A stretch of 13,809 nucleotides of DNA, from positions 1-13,809 of the forward strand of contig MQVO02000231.1 of NCBI GenBank assembly GCA_001986395.2, given 5' to 3'. Shown piece by piece: positions 6,249 through 13,809 of the stretch. Below the pieces are notes generated by a model. That model worked only from the letters and a program-made list of their open reading frames with translations, ran no database searches and was not told where the DNA came from. Within the stretch, counting starts at the first letter, position 1. Each line of letters starts with the position of its first letter. Source of the stretch: Irpex lacteus. Its lineage: Eukaryota > Basidiomycota > Agaricomycetes > Polyporales > Irpicaceae. The translations under genes were made by a program, and so were the position numbers.

Positions 6249-6512
6249 AACCCCTACCAAAATAATTAAATAATTTATTAAGCCACTAGCCACTAAAGTG
6301 GAGTGGAGAGTGATTACAATAAACTATTATTCTTTTGAAGAGTTTAAATAAATAGAGTAGGGAAAAGAGTTAAATAATTATAAAAATATTATTCTAAGAT
6401 TATTTATTATTAATCGCTAGCTCCCTTTAAATTCTTTAACTTTACTCATCTTTGAGAGAACAAACATTAATTTATTTTAATTGTTTAATTAAATTATTCT
6501 TATTCTAACAAT

Positions 6513-6560
6513 CCCCCAAAAAACTAATTAGAATGAATTCTAATTCCTAGTGTTTTTGGG
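6513..6560. repeat. CCCC-A6 hairpin element, full copy 2
   Basis: Arms cccccaaaaaactaa and ctagtgtttttggg flank an inner ttagaatgaattctaa. It differs from the others at a few arm bases, so it is an older or independently changed copy. Confidence 0.75.
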
Positions 6561-6589
6561 ACTCTGATTCTTTAGTTATTATTTGTAAG

Positions 6590-6674
6590 TTAATTGGAGG
6601 GAGGACACAAGGGGGAATCCCTCTAGTACTAATCTTAACTCTTTGGAACCCAAGTTTAATTGGAGGGAGGACAC
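6590..6674 (+). repeat. Two 19-bp direct repeats, 66 bp apart
   Basis: ttaattggagggaggacac occurs at 6590-6608 and 6656-6674. The purine-rich core ggagggagg is unusual in this AT-rich sequence, but similar gggagggag strings occur at 2420, 9046 and 12185. Confidence 0.7.
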
Positions 6675-6802
6675 TCAGTTAAATAAATAGAGTATTTATT
6701 ATCCTTTAGGTTAAAGAGAATTAGAATAAATAATAAGATAGCTATTTACTTAGTCTATCCATATTCCACAAAGGGTATTAGTTAGAATTATATTGTTAAA
6801 TA

Positions 6803-6842
6803 GACCCTCTACTTAAAATAAAATTAAATAAATTACACAGTC
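6803..6842 (+). repeat. 40-bp direct repeat, copy 1
   Basis: Starts gaccctctacttaaaata and is identical to 9833-9872. The last 34 bases also occur at 5978-6011. A shorter piece, tacttaaaataaaat, occurs at 7187-7201 next to the nad4 N-terminal relic. Confidence 0.85.
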
Positions 6843-6850
6843 TGTACCCT

Positions 6851-6876
6851 AAAATAATTCTAACTAGTTTTTTTGG
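6851..6876. repeat. Half hairpin element at the homing endonuclease break
   Basis: aattctaactagtttttttgg within this stretch is the right half of the hairpin family. The homing endonuclease frame becomes recognisable directly after it, so the left part of that gene was lost at the element. Confidence 0.7.
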
Positions 6877-7193
6877 ATGTAGTAGGATTTACTATTGCTG
6901 AAGGATCCTTCCATATTAAGTCCAACGGTGATTTCTGTTTTAGTCTGAAGCAACGTCCACATCTAGTAACTGTTTGAAGCACTGCGGCTACTATTTAACA
7001 CTCGTGTAAAGATTCACACATCAGATGGTTATAATACTTTGGTTATGACTTCACTACGGGATCTGACAACAGTGGTTACTTTCTTCTATTCTCCGGGCTT
7101 CACCCTCTGACAGGACTGAAGCTTCACAGCTACATGCGGTGGATCGAACAAATGAAGGTAATTATTAATAAAAAGAATAGGGGAGGTACTTAA
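6864..7193 (+). pseudogene. LAGLIDADG homing endonuclease, broken by two frameshifts
   Basis: Frame one reads VVGFTIAEGSFHIKSNGDF, FSLKQRPHLVTV, and ends at TAA (6996-6998). GFTIAEGSF is the second LAGLIDADG-type motif (typical GFTDAEGSF). A shifted frame continues with RVKIHTSDGYNTLVMTSLRD, LTTVVTFFYSPG. From about 7101 the original frame resumes with HPLTGLKLHSYMRWIEQMK, the usual C-terminal part of these enzymes (like HPLIGLKLIQYIKWI). A +1 and a compensating change are therefore needed. A TGA in VTVxSTA reads as Trp. Only the second half of the usual two-motif protein is present, and the upstream side is cut at a half hairpin. It has higher G+C than its surroundings and lies between nad4 pieces, in the opposite orientation to nad4. 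Confidence 0.8.
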
Positions 7194-7500
7194 AATAAAA
7201 TATCAAAAAGAAGAATATCTAGCACTACAAATATAGCAATTATAAATGCAGGTACATTATGATATACATTATTCCAACTAGCTAGTACATAGATAGGCGT
7301 TATAAAGGTAGTAAGTATAACTATGTATAGATTAATGGCTCCATATGTAGATGACAATAAGGTAACATAATCCTCTACTGCTTTATATTAACTTAAAGAA
7401 ATATAGAAGGAATACCATATCTGTAGTGATAGAATTAATACTACTGTAGAGATAGTTAGGGTAATATAATTAGCATAGACCTTCACAACTATAAAGCTTT
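7190..7500 (-). pseudogene. nad4: nad4 N-terminal-region fragment with premature TAA
   Basis: The minus strand reads VYANYITLTISTVVLILSLQ, IWYSFYISLS, TAA (7388-7390), then YGAINLYIVILTTFITPIYV, LASWNNV and FIIAIFVVLDILLFDI. It resembles the first third of ND4, where a GIDGISLFFVILTTFLIPICILSSW stretch is conserved. The conserved Asp of GIDGIS is replaced and a stop interrupts the frame, so this copy is not functional as read. Trp is TGG in both places. The frame ends at 7190 within a 15-base piece of the mosaic repeat (7187-7201). The nad4 middle fragment lies downstream at 6023-6220, so the two keep gene order on the minus strand with about 970 bp between them. Confidence 0.65.
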
Positions 7501-7546
7501 TCCCCCCTTCAATCAATACTTTTTTAATCTACTTAAAATAAAATTA

Positions 7547-7703
<157 letters not shown>

Positions 7704-7719
7704 TGAATTCTGTCTCACA

Positions 7720-7911
7720 ATGGCTGTAGTACCTACAGTACTAACATCATGCTTTACAGTATCACCAGCTCAGCTGGCTGGTATGATTGAAGGTGATGGA
7801 CATCTTTACACTCCTCGTGGCCGTCGTTCTTCCACAGGTAAGCTAGTATACCCAATAATAAAGCTACACTTTCCTCTGAATGCTGTTTCAGGCCTAACTC
7901 TAATACTTTAG
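7720..7911 (+). pseudogene. LAGLIDADG homing endonuclease N-terminal part
   Basis: An ATG-started frame of 63 codons contains LAGMIEGDGHLYTPRGRRSS and TGKLVYPIIKLHF. This is the first LAGLIDADG motif with its usual following strand (LAGLIEGDGSIIVP... GKLxYPxIxIxF). It departs from the family after KLHF and ends at TAG, so the catalytic second half is missing. It lies 55 bp after the end of cox1 fragment 1, as expected for an ORF inside a cox1 intron. A hairpin element follows at 7963. Its G+C is higher than the surrounding DNA. Confidence 0.8.
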
Positions 7912-7951
7912 TATTCTAGGGTTGCAGCTCTAATTATATTTTACCTTAAGA

Positions 7952-8023
7952 GTAGAAATAATCCCCAAAAAAACTAGTTAGAATTATTTATAATACCTAG
8001 TTTTTGGGGATGTTTTTGGGGAG
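7952..8023. repeat. Hairpin element copy 3 within a 70-bp duplicated block
   Basis: The full hairpin is at 7963-8009 (arms ccccaaaaaaactag and ctagtttttgggg). With its flanks, gtagaaataat before and atgtttttgggga after, it is repeated at 12954-13024 with only two one-base length differences. The copied block is longer than the element, so DNA was copied with it. Confidence 0.85.
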
Positions 8024-8536
8024 GGTATAGGTTCATAGAAGTAAACTGTATAACTTAGATAATTAATTACTGACTCTCTTGATTATCCTCCTATCCTTGT
8101 AAATAATCTTTACTAAAGAAAATAAATATAGTAAAATTTTAATCTGTTAAAATAAATAATTTTAATTTATATCACTACTTTAATTTTTTATTATATTTAA
8201 TCTATACACACTTTCCTCTTACCACTGCACTACTTAGTTACATATGCCCTATAACTTTATGACAACTCTAATCCATTTCCAACTAAAAAACAGATAGTTA
8301 TTTTTTATATAAGCTTATTGCTAGGATTTTTTTTTACTTTACTCTTTTTCTTTTTTCTGTGCAAGACTAAAGAATTATACTCTCTCTTTCACTTTTTATT
8401 TACTTTGCACTGATATACTAATTTATTTAATAACTCATTTATACTATTTCCAAATATAACTCTATTAAACTTTAACTAGCATTTATTAATCTTTATATTA
8501 AATTATTATTAGAGAATTAACTATAGGTATATATAA
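8024..8536. other. AT-rich spacer, nothing recognised
   Basis: A 500-base low-complexity region. No coding frame, tRNA or strong hairpin is supported. Confidence 0.6.
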
Positions 8537-8770
8537 ATGGTAAATTATATTTTACCTAAGATCTTAGCTTCAGGTGAATCACCGTATAAAACCATTGACA
8601 ATTTCTCACTCCAACTCATAAACGGATTCACTTCTGTAAAAGGATATAATCTCTTATTGGCTGTTACAATATTATTTTGTTTTCCATGAATAAAGTATAA
8701 ACTAAAGAAACATAACGTCCGTAAACAGTACCTCCAATTTGTCCTTTATCTAGGAGGTGGAGCAACGTAA
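8537..8770 (+). CDS. Possible 77-residue ORF, strand uncertain
   Basis: With TGA as Trp, a complete frame runs from ATG (8537) to TAA. It starts MVNYILPKILASGESPYKTI, has a likely membrane segment (YNLLLAVTILFCFP), then a basic tail (IKYKLKKHNVRKQY). The minus strand is also open at 8545-8745, with NKRLYPFTEVNPFMSWSEKL and LYGDSPEAKILGKI, which looks equally protein-like. I cannot decide which strand codes. Neither matches a family I recognise. G+C is above the background for this region, so a gene or gene relic is probable. Confidence 0.35.
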
Positions 8771-8898
8771 AAATTTTATTTATAGAGTTTTCATTTATAG
8801 AATTTTAACAAATAAATACAGTTCTATACTTTGCACATTTCTTAATTATAGTACCATTAGTTAGTTTATTAAAAAATAGTTTAGTTGAATTAGCTAAT

Positions 8899-8938
8899 CC
8901 CAAAAAACTAGGAATTAGAAATAATTAGTTTTTTGGGG
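8899..8938. repeat. CCCC-A6 hairpin element, full copy 4
   Basis: Arms cccaaaaaactag and ctag-less tagttttttgggg flank ttagaaataatta. It is slightly shorter than the others, having lost a few inner bases. Confidence 0.75.
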
Positions 8939-9347
8939 AAGGTTAAGTAAATAAAGTAAATAAGATTAAGTGAGCAACTAAGTCTACATTATTTTTGTAA
9001 GGAATTATAGTAAAATTTTATATTATATTTAAATAAAAGAATTAGGGAGGGAGGGAACAAAATAAATTAGATAATAAAAAAAATAGGTGGACGGTTAGTC
9101 TTCCATTTTATATATTTAATTTTTGTTTATATTCCCAAACTATTAATAATTTGAACTTTAGCAATCAGTCTAATGAGTGAAACTAAAGATCGAAGAGGTA
9201 ACTTTACTATCTTCTTTATTTAACTAACTAAAACTAGATCATTTGAACTACGACTAGCCCCTTTTGAGTAAAGCTAAAGATTAAAGAGAATATAAAGAAA
9301 AATAAAGATAATAAAGTTATTTTAACTATTATAATAAATAATAATGA

Positions 9348-9393
9348 CCCAAAAAACTAGGAATTAGAAATAATTCTAACTAGTTTTTTGGGG
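9348..9393. repeat. CCCC-A6 hairpin element, full copy 5
   Basis: cccaaaaaactagg, inner ttagaaataattctaa, then ctagttttttgggg. It is intact apart from one C of the first arm. Confidence 0.8.
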
Positions 9394-9832
9394 AGTAATG
9401 TTAAAGAATAAAAATATAGTTAATTGAAGAAAAATAATAAAGTCACTCTTCTTTTTATCACTATTTTCTTTGGTAAAATAAGAGTGTCCCTTGGGTAAAA
9501 ATTTTTTAATTTTAAAGATTGATGTACTGTAGCTGATTTAATTAAAAATCACACCCTCCCTTTTTTTAATATATTTTCCATTTTTATATATTAAATTTTT
9601 GTTTATATTAAATTATAATAATTTGTTTTAAAATAGCTAGGTATACTACAATTCCATAAAATGGTTAGTGTATAGGATTGATTGCTATTTTTAATTTGAT
9701 TTATAACTAATATAAACGGAATATTATTGTTTACTATTTATAAGTGTAAAATAAATAAAATGAATTAAATTAATAAAGATGTAATAAGATAAGAAATATA
9801 TTGCTATGATAATAAATAAAATTTAATAGGGG

Positions 9833-9872
9833 GACCCTCTACTTAAAATAAAATTAAATAAATTACACAGTC
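9833..9872 (+). repeat. 40-bp direct repeat, copy 2
   Basis: Identical to 6803-6842. It lies about 125 bp from the edge of the second nad1 relic. Confidence 0.85.
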
Positions 9873-9996
9873 ACAGGAGAGTAAATAATATGTATTATTA
9901 TTAAATAATTGGAGTCCTCAACATAAAAGAAGTAAAAAGCTTACACTTTCATATAAAAAATATAAATCACAACTTACTATTATTTTGGTACTGGCG

Positions 9997-10081
9997 GCAT
10001 CCGGCTAAGAGTATTCCTTATAAATTAAGTTGCTAAAGATGATACGGCTAACAAATAGAATATACCTAAATTAAAATCATA
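9997..10081 (-). pseudogene. nad1: nad1 fragment, copy 2 (disrupted)
   Basis: The minus strand reads YDFNLGIFYLLAVSSLAT, then a TAA and a length change, then GILLAG. This matches NADH dehydrogenase subunit 1 at DxNLGILYLLAISSLxVYGIIIAGW. ND1 is the complex I subunit near the quinone site. The VYG part is corrupted and the sequence leaves the family after LLAG. The same ND1 segment occurs as a different copy at 10967-11070, so this is a diverged second relic. It is AT-rich, unlike the other copy. Confidence 0.65.
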
Positions 10082-10099
10082 AAGAAAAGATAAATATAA

Positions 10100-10288
10100 A
10101 ATAAATATAATTTTGATAAAGGTAGAAATAGAGTTAGAATATACACAAACAGTTATTCTAAATCAGATGTAGAAAGTTTAGCTTTAGCTATTAATACTAA
10201 ACTAAATATATATACTGGTGTTTTATTGGATAGAAAAGATCAATGGTTTTTAACTAAAATAAAAGAATTAACCCTTCCCCCAAATTAA
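10100..10288 (+). pseudogene. LAGLIDADG homing endonuclease C-terminal relic
   Basis: The open frame reads NRVRIYTNSYSKSDVESLAL, AINTKLNIYTGVLLDRKDQW, then FLTKIKEL and a TAA. It resembles the C-terminal part of the LAGLIDADG_2 group (LRIxTxSFTxEEVxLLxxAINxKFxL... GxYxI). The two LAGLIDADG motifs would lie upstream and are absent. Its last part (10245-10271) is repeated at 10905-10931, so the end of the gene or its junction has been copied. AT-rich, like most of the region. Confidence 0.68.
10245..10271 (+). repeat. 27-bp direct repeat, copy 1
   Basis: ggtttttaactaaaataaaa plus seven bases are identical to 10905-10931. This copy lies inside the homing-endonuclease tail. Confidence 0.8.
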
Positions 10289-10966
10289 ATTTATTACTTA
10301 TTTGAACTCTTACAAAACTAATCAATTGTGTATAATGAAAGAATAAAAAGATATTGAATTTATTCATTTTTATTATTTTTTCTCTTAGTCAATTTCTCGC
10401 ATCACGAGATCATTGCTTTCTATAACCACCGAATCCAAGGGTTATACAACTTTTATAGTTTCGCTAGTAATCTAAATAGTCTTAGAGTAGTTTTTATGTT
10501 TTTTCAGTTCTCTTAAAGAAAAAGTAAACAAAAAGAATGTGTATTCTATAATGTAACTCCCTCTCTCCTGAAATAAATTATAAGATAGGGAGACCCAAAT
10601 TTAATTTATTTTTAGTTATAAGAGCTAAACTACTACACTTACACTGTCAAACTGCACATTATATTACTGTGAATATACTTTTCCCCAAACTTTTTTATAT
10701 GTTTGAGTAGTAGAAGCTTACTATTCCTTACTTTATATCTCATTTTTTATTACCATACCTAATCATAACTTAACATTATGAAGTTTATAACAAGTTAATA
10801 TCTCTGTTAATATCTGTTAAGATTGTAATTGTAGGGTATACTTTGTAGAAATATAACTACTCCAATACTGTGTTAGTGTTACATACAGTAAACAGTTCCC
10901 CCCCGGTTTTTAACTAAAATAAAAGAATTAATATAATAGTTTATTATTATTGATTTATTGATTATA
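10289..10966. other. AT-rich spacer, no gene recognised
   Basis: A small hairpin tctcg-catca-cgaga occurs at 10396-10410, and the second 27-bp repeat copy at 10905-10931. A short minus-strand frame near 10390-10460 (GFGGYRKQWSRDARNWL, with TGA as Trp) is too short to name. Confidence 0.55.
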
Positions 10967-11070
10967 GTCTCCAGCAAGAAGAGTACCAAATACACCCACA
11001 CTACTAATTGCTAATGTAAGAATGAATCCATAGTTGTGGTCTACGATGGTTACCCAGGTGCAAATGAAAT
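10967..11070 (-). pseudogene. nad1: nad1 fragment, copy 1
   Basis: The minus strand reads WVTIVDHNYGFILTLAISSV, GVFGTLLAG. It corresponds to ND1 around [26 protein letters not shown]. It is open with no stop over this stretch and has higher G+C than its surroundings. Similarity stops after LLAG, at the same residue where copy 2 stops, which suggests that an exon boundary or a shared breakpoint lies there. Some core residues differ (H for L/F, F for Y), so it is either a divergent copy or a relic. Only about 33 of roughly 320 codons remain. Confidence 0.62.
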
Positions 11071-11136
11071 TACACATCAACAAAGAAGAGCAGAAACAAG
11101 AGAGATAAACCACTCAATTTAATTAAAATAAAGCTT

Positions 11137-11184
11137 CCCCAAAAAACTAGGAATTATAATTAATTCTAACTAGTTTTTGTGGGG
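11137..11184. repeat. CCCC-A6 hairpin element, full copy 6
   Basis: ccccaaaaaactagg, inner attataattaattctaa, then ctagtttttgtgggg. It lies between the nad1 copy 1 fragment and the cox1 exon. Confidence 0.8.
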
Positions 11185-11330
11185 TCTGGGTAAATTGAAC
11201 TAAAGCTATAAAAGCTAAAATAATATCCAGAGGATATGGGCAAAGCAAATGTTTCTTTAACAATACGACTACTGCTTCTACTCCCCCTATAACTCTCAGT
11301 ATTCTTGTAAGAGGATAGTTATAGTAATAA

Positions 11331-11798
<468 letters not shown>

Positions 11799-11894
11799 AA
11801 AACTTTTATGAAAGTGGAGGTTACTAATGTCGACACTAAAGAGGTTACAATATATTTTTCTATTGGTGCTGCTTCTAATATCTCCAAAGTTTAG
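11799..11894 (+). pseudogene. Continuation of the frame after cox1, unidentified
   Basis: The same frame goes on past the TAA at 11796-11798 with FMKVEVTNVDTKEVTIYFSI and GAASNISKV, then TAG. Together with the segment before it (FKLNSVDESANLINAKV) it looks like a soluble protein rather than a membrane one. No LAGLIDADG, GIY-YIG or reverse transcriptase motif is visible. It may be a decayed intron ORF or a foreign insertion next to the cox1 exon. Confidence 0.35.
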
Positions 11895-12015
11895 TTAAAA
11901 GTGGGTATTATTTGTGTCTAACAATAAACTATACTGACAAATAACCATAGTATATATTAACTCGAGGATAAAGTTGTGATTCGTTTATTTGTATACAAAT
12001 TATTAAATAAAAAAA

Positions 12016-12037
12016 AAAAGGATAAGCTTATCCTTTT
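12016..12037. repeat. Perfect 22-bp palindrome
   Basis: aaaaggataagcttatcctt plus tt is its own reverse complement, centred on a HindIII site. It directly precedes the ATG at 12041. It could be a regulatory or processing hairpin, or a recombination scar. Confidence 0.75.
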
Positions 12038-12040
12038 GAT

Positions 12041-12262
12041 ATGGAAGAGAAATTAAGTTTAAAAACATCCTTATATAATCCAAAAAGGTTTAATCGAATT
12101 AACTGTCAAAAACAAATTGGGCTTACATTAACCAATTTAAATAAAACACACTTTATCCTTTTTATTTTAACTTTTATTTTTAGGGGAGGGAGAATCTTTA
12201 AATTTATTTCAATGGAGGAGAGGATTATGGGAGCTATAAAATGTATTTCTTTGTGTATTTAA
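12041..12262 (+). CDS. Unidentified short ORF, 73 codons
   Basis: An ATG frame begins MEEKLSLKTSLYNPKRFNRI and continues polar and basic, then has a hydrophobic stretch (FILFILTFIF). From 12181 the frame runs through the 29-bp direct repeat, so the last third is repeat-derived. No family is recognised. Start-proximal placement after a palindrome is suggestive, but short ORFs are common by chance in AT-rich DNA. Confidence 0.3.
   Translation: MEEKLSLKTSLYNPKRFNRINCQKQIGLTLTNLNKTHFILFILTFIFRGGRIFKFISMEERIMGAIKCISLCI
12181..12209 (+). repeat. 29-bp direct repeat, copy 2
   Basis: Identical to 2416-2444. The protein-like frame at 12202 becomes convincing directly after this repeat, so the repeat may mark another junction. 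Confidence 0.8.
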
Positions 12263-12803
12263 AAGCAGCGTATGATATAAATCTATATGTTCGAGGTGGC
12301 TCTGTAGCAAACTATTATAAAATGTATAAAACATCCGAGGGTTGAGGTTTATTTTATAGTAAGGATGTACGAATTTAATGTAATACATTAACTAGTTATA
12401 AGGGGATAATTGTCTATAATAAACTAATTATGGTTATTGAACAGAAAGTTAATGATGGTATATGTGACGTCGTGCCTCATCGTAACATCTTGCTCGTCAT
12501 AGTTAAGGGGGGAAACTCAAAGATTTAGCTTGTCAAGGGCAAGGTTTTAAGGTGTTTGTAAACGCAAATGCTAAGCGTTATTTTAGCACAACTCGAACAG
12601 TACTTAATGATGAAAGTGTGGATAGAGGGATTGATCAGACAATAGGTCAATTGGATGGTCATCTTTATGATACCACTGATAAGCTTCTCCGTGATAAATT
12701 TTATTTTAAAAGATTTTGGATTTATTACCGGATTTCCTGTACTTGTGATTTAGTCATTAATCCTTTTTGTATTATTATTAAAAAGGGGGGGGTTTTACCT
12801 TAA
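12202..12803 (+). pseudogene. Unidentified gene relic with one stop and one frameshift
   Basis: Frame one reads FNGGEDYGSYKMYFFVYLKA, AYDINLYVRGGSVANYYKMY, KTSEGWGLFYSKDVRI (Trp from TGA), a TAA at 12376-12378, then GIIVYNKLIMVIEQKVND and VVPHRNILLVIVKGG. Near the G run at 12507-12512 the reading shifts and continues as KLKDLACQGQGFKVFVNANA, KRYFSTTRTVLNDESVDRG, IDQTIGQLDGHLYDTTDKLL, to a TAA at 12801-12803. Read together it is a soluble, charged protein of about 190 residues, not a respiratory subunit. I do not recognise it. A mitochondrial plasmid or mobile-element protein is a reasonable guess, but no polymerase motif is visible. The upstream edge coincides with the 29-bp repeat. Confidence 0.45.
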
Positions 12804-12933
12804 ATTTTGAGTTGAATGGTGGGTTGCAGCAAGAAATAATAAGGGGGTAAACAAATTTATCTCAACTTAGATTGTTCCATTTTGTTCCATTCTTAAAAGA
12901 GATTATTAGAATAAGTTTTTGTTATTATTTAAA

Positions 12934-12947
12934 CCCAAAAAACTAGG
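12934..12947. repeat. Half hairpin element
   Basis: cccaaaaaactagg, a left arm without its partner. It lies 18 bases before a full copy. Confidence 0.65.
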
Positions 12948-12953
12948 GTCGCG

Positions 12954-13024
12954 GTAGAAATAATCCCCAAAAAAACTAGTTAGAATTATTTATAATACCT
13001 AGTTTTTGGGATGTTTTTTGGGGA
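12954..13024. repeat. Hairpin element copy 7 within the 70-bp duplicated block
   Basis: Almost identical to 7952-8023, flanks included. The full hairpin occupies 12965-13011. Confidence 0.85.
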
Positions 13025-13096
13025 TCCTTTTTTTTATATTATTTCTTTTTAAGAATTAAAAAGAAAAAGAGTATGGGGGCAAGGATAAAAACAAGA

Positions 13097-13169
13097 ATGG
13101 TAGAAGACTAAGTGGATTGTTACTCTTTTTGGGAAAGAGCCCTAGCGTGTTCGAGTCACGCCTACCATA
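13097..13169 (+). tRNA. trnP: tRNA-Pro(TGG)
   Basis: Acceptor atggtag/ctaccat is perfect, with discriminator A. The D stem is gac/gtt and the anticodon stem ctctt/aagag is perfect, with loop tttggga (anticodon TGG). The T arm gcgtg ttcgagt cacgc is perfect. It reads all CCN codons, as usual in mitochondria. trnN follows 40 bp downstream on the same strand. Confidence 0.95.
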
Positions 13170-13209
13170 TACTTAAAAAAAATAAAATATTTTAACTTAT
13201 AAAAATTAG

Positions 13210-13282
13210 GGTGCCATGTCAGAGTGGTTAATGTGGAGTACTGTTAATACTTTTTTCAGAGGTTCAATTCCTCTTGGCACCT
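13210..13282 (+). tRNA. trnN: tRNA-Asn(GTT)
   Basis: Acceptor ggtgcca/tggcacc is perfect. The anticodon stem gagta/tactt (one G-T) has loop ctgttaa (anticodon GTT). The T arm agagg ttcaatt cctct is perfect and the variable loop has five bases. The D loop has the usual agtggtta. It reads AAU and AAC. Confidence 0.93.
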
Positions 13283-13488
13283 ATAAAAATAATACTACAA
13301 TAACTAATACCATTTATCATTTTTTCCCCTTTTTTTTTATTATTAAATAATAAAAGGTATAAAATAAGGAGAAACACCTTCCTTATTATTAAGATGAAGA
13401 TGGTGGATTGTTATTATCAAATTAGCTATACACTAAACCTCTAAACTTACTATTTAGTTAGTAAAGTAACTATAAAAAATAAATATAA

Positions 13489-13809
13489 TATATTTTATAC
13501 TATGGTACAAAGAGATTATTTGGATGGATTTACAGACTATTTGATGAGTGGCTAGTACCAAGACCACCACCAGATCCAGATTGGAAAATATGGAGATGGG
13601 GCTCAAACTCATACGACACCAGACCTGTAAATCCAAATATATTCTCCTCAGGAAGTATGGACAGATACACCGTACCCAAGATAGAATCCAATTTCAGTAA
13701 AATACCCACAACAAATATATGAGTCACTTACAGGGAAGACACATACAGATAGTTGGGTACCTACATGGGTATGGTGGGTAGTTGGTGGAATTGTCTCATT
13801 TGGAGTATA
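13489..13809 (+). pseudogene. Unidentified Trp/Pro-rich gene, frameshifted, runs off the window
   Basis: Frame one reads YGTKRLFGWIYRLFDEWLVP, RPPPDPDWKIWRWGSNSYD, TRPVNPN. Near 13640 the plausible reading moves by one base to IYSPQEVWTDTPYPR, a TAG (13676-13678), then NPISVKYPQQIYESLTGK and SWVPTWVWWVVGGIVSFGV, still open at the right edge. The last stretch is a likely membrane helix. The part before is rich in Pro and Trp, all TGG, and clearly more GC-rich than its surroundings. I know no mitochondrial family of this kind. The frameshift and the TAG suggest a decayed copy, or that part of the gene lies outside the window. The minus-strand ORFs here are antisense shadows. Confidence 0.5.

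Larger units (their letters stand above)
6249..6850. other. Spacer between nad4 pieces, repeats only
   Basis: No gene is supported. It holds a full hairpin element (6513-6560), two copies of ttaattggagggaggacac (6590-6608 and 6656-6674), and a 40-bp repeat (6803-6842) shared exactly with 9833-9872. Confidence 0.6.
8771..9990. other. Long AT-rich spacer with two hairpins and repeats
   Basis: No gene is supported in 1.2 kb. It contains full hairpin elements at 8899-8938 and 9348-9393, the second copy (9265-9292) of a 28-bp repeat from 131-158 with a weaker third copy near 9175, and the second copy (9833-9872) of the 40-bp repeat. Confidence 0.65.

Noticed and set aside
13454..13727. Two overlapping minus-strand ORFs
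   Set aside because: Both are antisense to the Trp/Pro-rich plus-strand frame.

Overview
The window looks like part of a mitochondrial genome, most likely fungal. It is very AT-rich. It carries mitochondrial-type tRNA genes, including a tRNA-Trp with anticodon UCA, which reads UGA as Trp. Recognisable pieces of cob, nad1, nad2, nad4, nad4L, nad5, cox1 and an rps3-like gene are present, mixed with remains of LAGLIDADG homing-endonuclease genes of the kind found in organellar introns. UGA codons stand where conserved Trp residues belong in cox1, so genetic code 4 applies. The species cannot be told from the sequence, and all identifications rest on reading the translations by eye.

Layout. 1-1230: a homing-endonuclease tail, a cob 5' piece (minus), and two abutting tRNA-like sequences. 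1282-1512: an unidentified minus-strand reading frame. 1676-2309: a hairpin element, then trnF and trnI (minus) inside a perfect 48-bp inverted repeat. 2581-3450: tRNA relics, trnW, a nad2 piece and an rps3-like tail. 3467-5077: a Gly/Asn-rich frame, the nad4L 3' part (plus), and the intact nad5 3' half (minus). 5287-7500: an unidentified relic and two nad4 pieces (minus), with a broken homing-endonuclease gene between them. 7547-8770: a frameshifted cox1 piece with a homing-endonuclease start, and an open frame near 8540. 9997-11070: two different copies of the same nad1 segment (minus) and a homing-endonuclease tail. 11331-11894: an intact cox1 exon running into an unidentified frame. 12041-12803: unidentified broken frames. 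13097-13282: trnP and trnN. 13489 to the end: an unidentified Trp/Pro-rich frame, broken by a frameshift.

No complete protein gene is present. The five clear tRNAs look functional. The nad5 half and the 11.3-kb cox1 exon are uninterrupted, while most other gene pieces carry stops or frameshifts. Several families of short repeats fill the spaces and often lie exactly at the edges of gene pieces: a roughly 45-bp hairpin element (seven full copies, five halves), a 24-29-bp AT palindrome (three copies), and mosaic direct repeats of 27-40 bp. The picture fits a mitochondrial genome repeatedly broken and rejoined at short repeats, leaving gene relics and possibly scattered exons.
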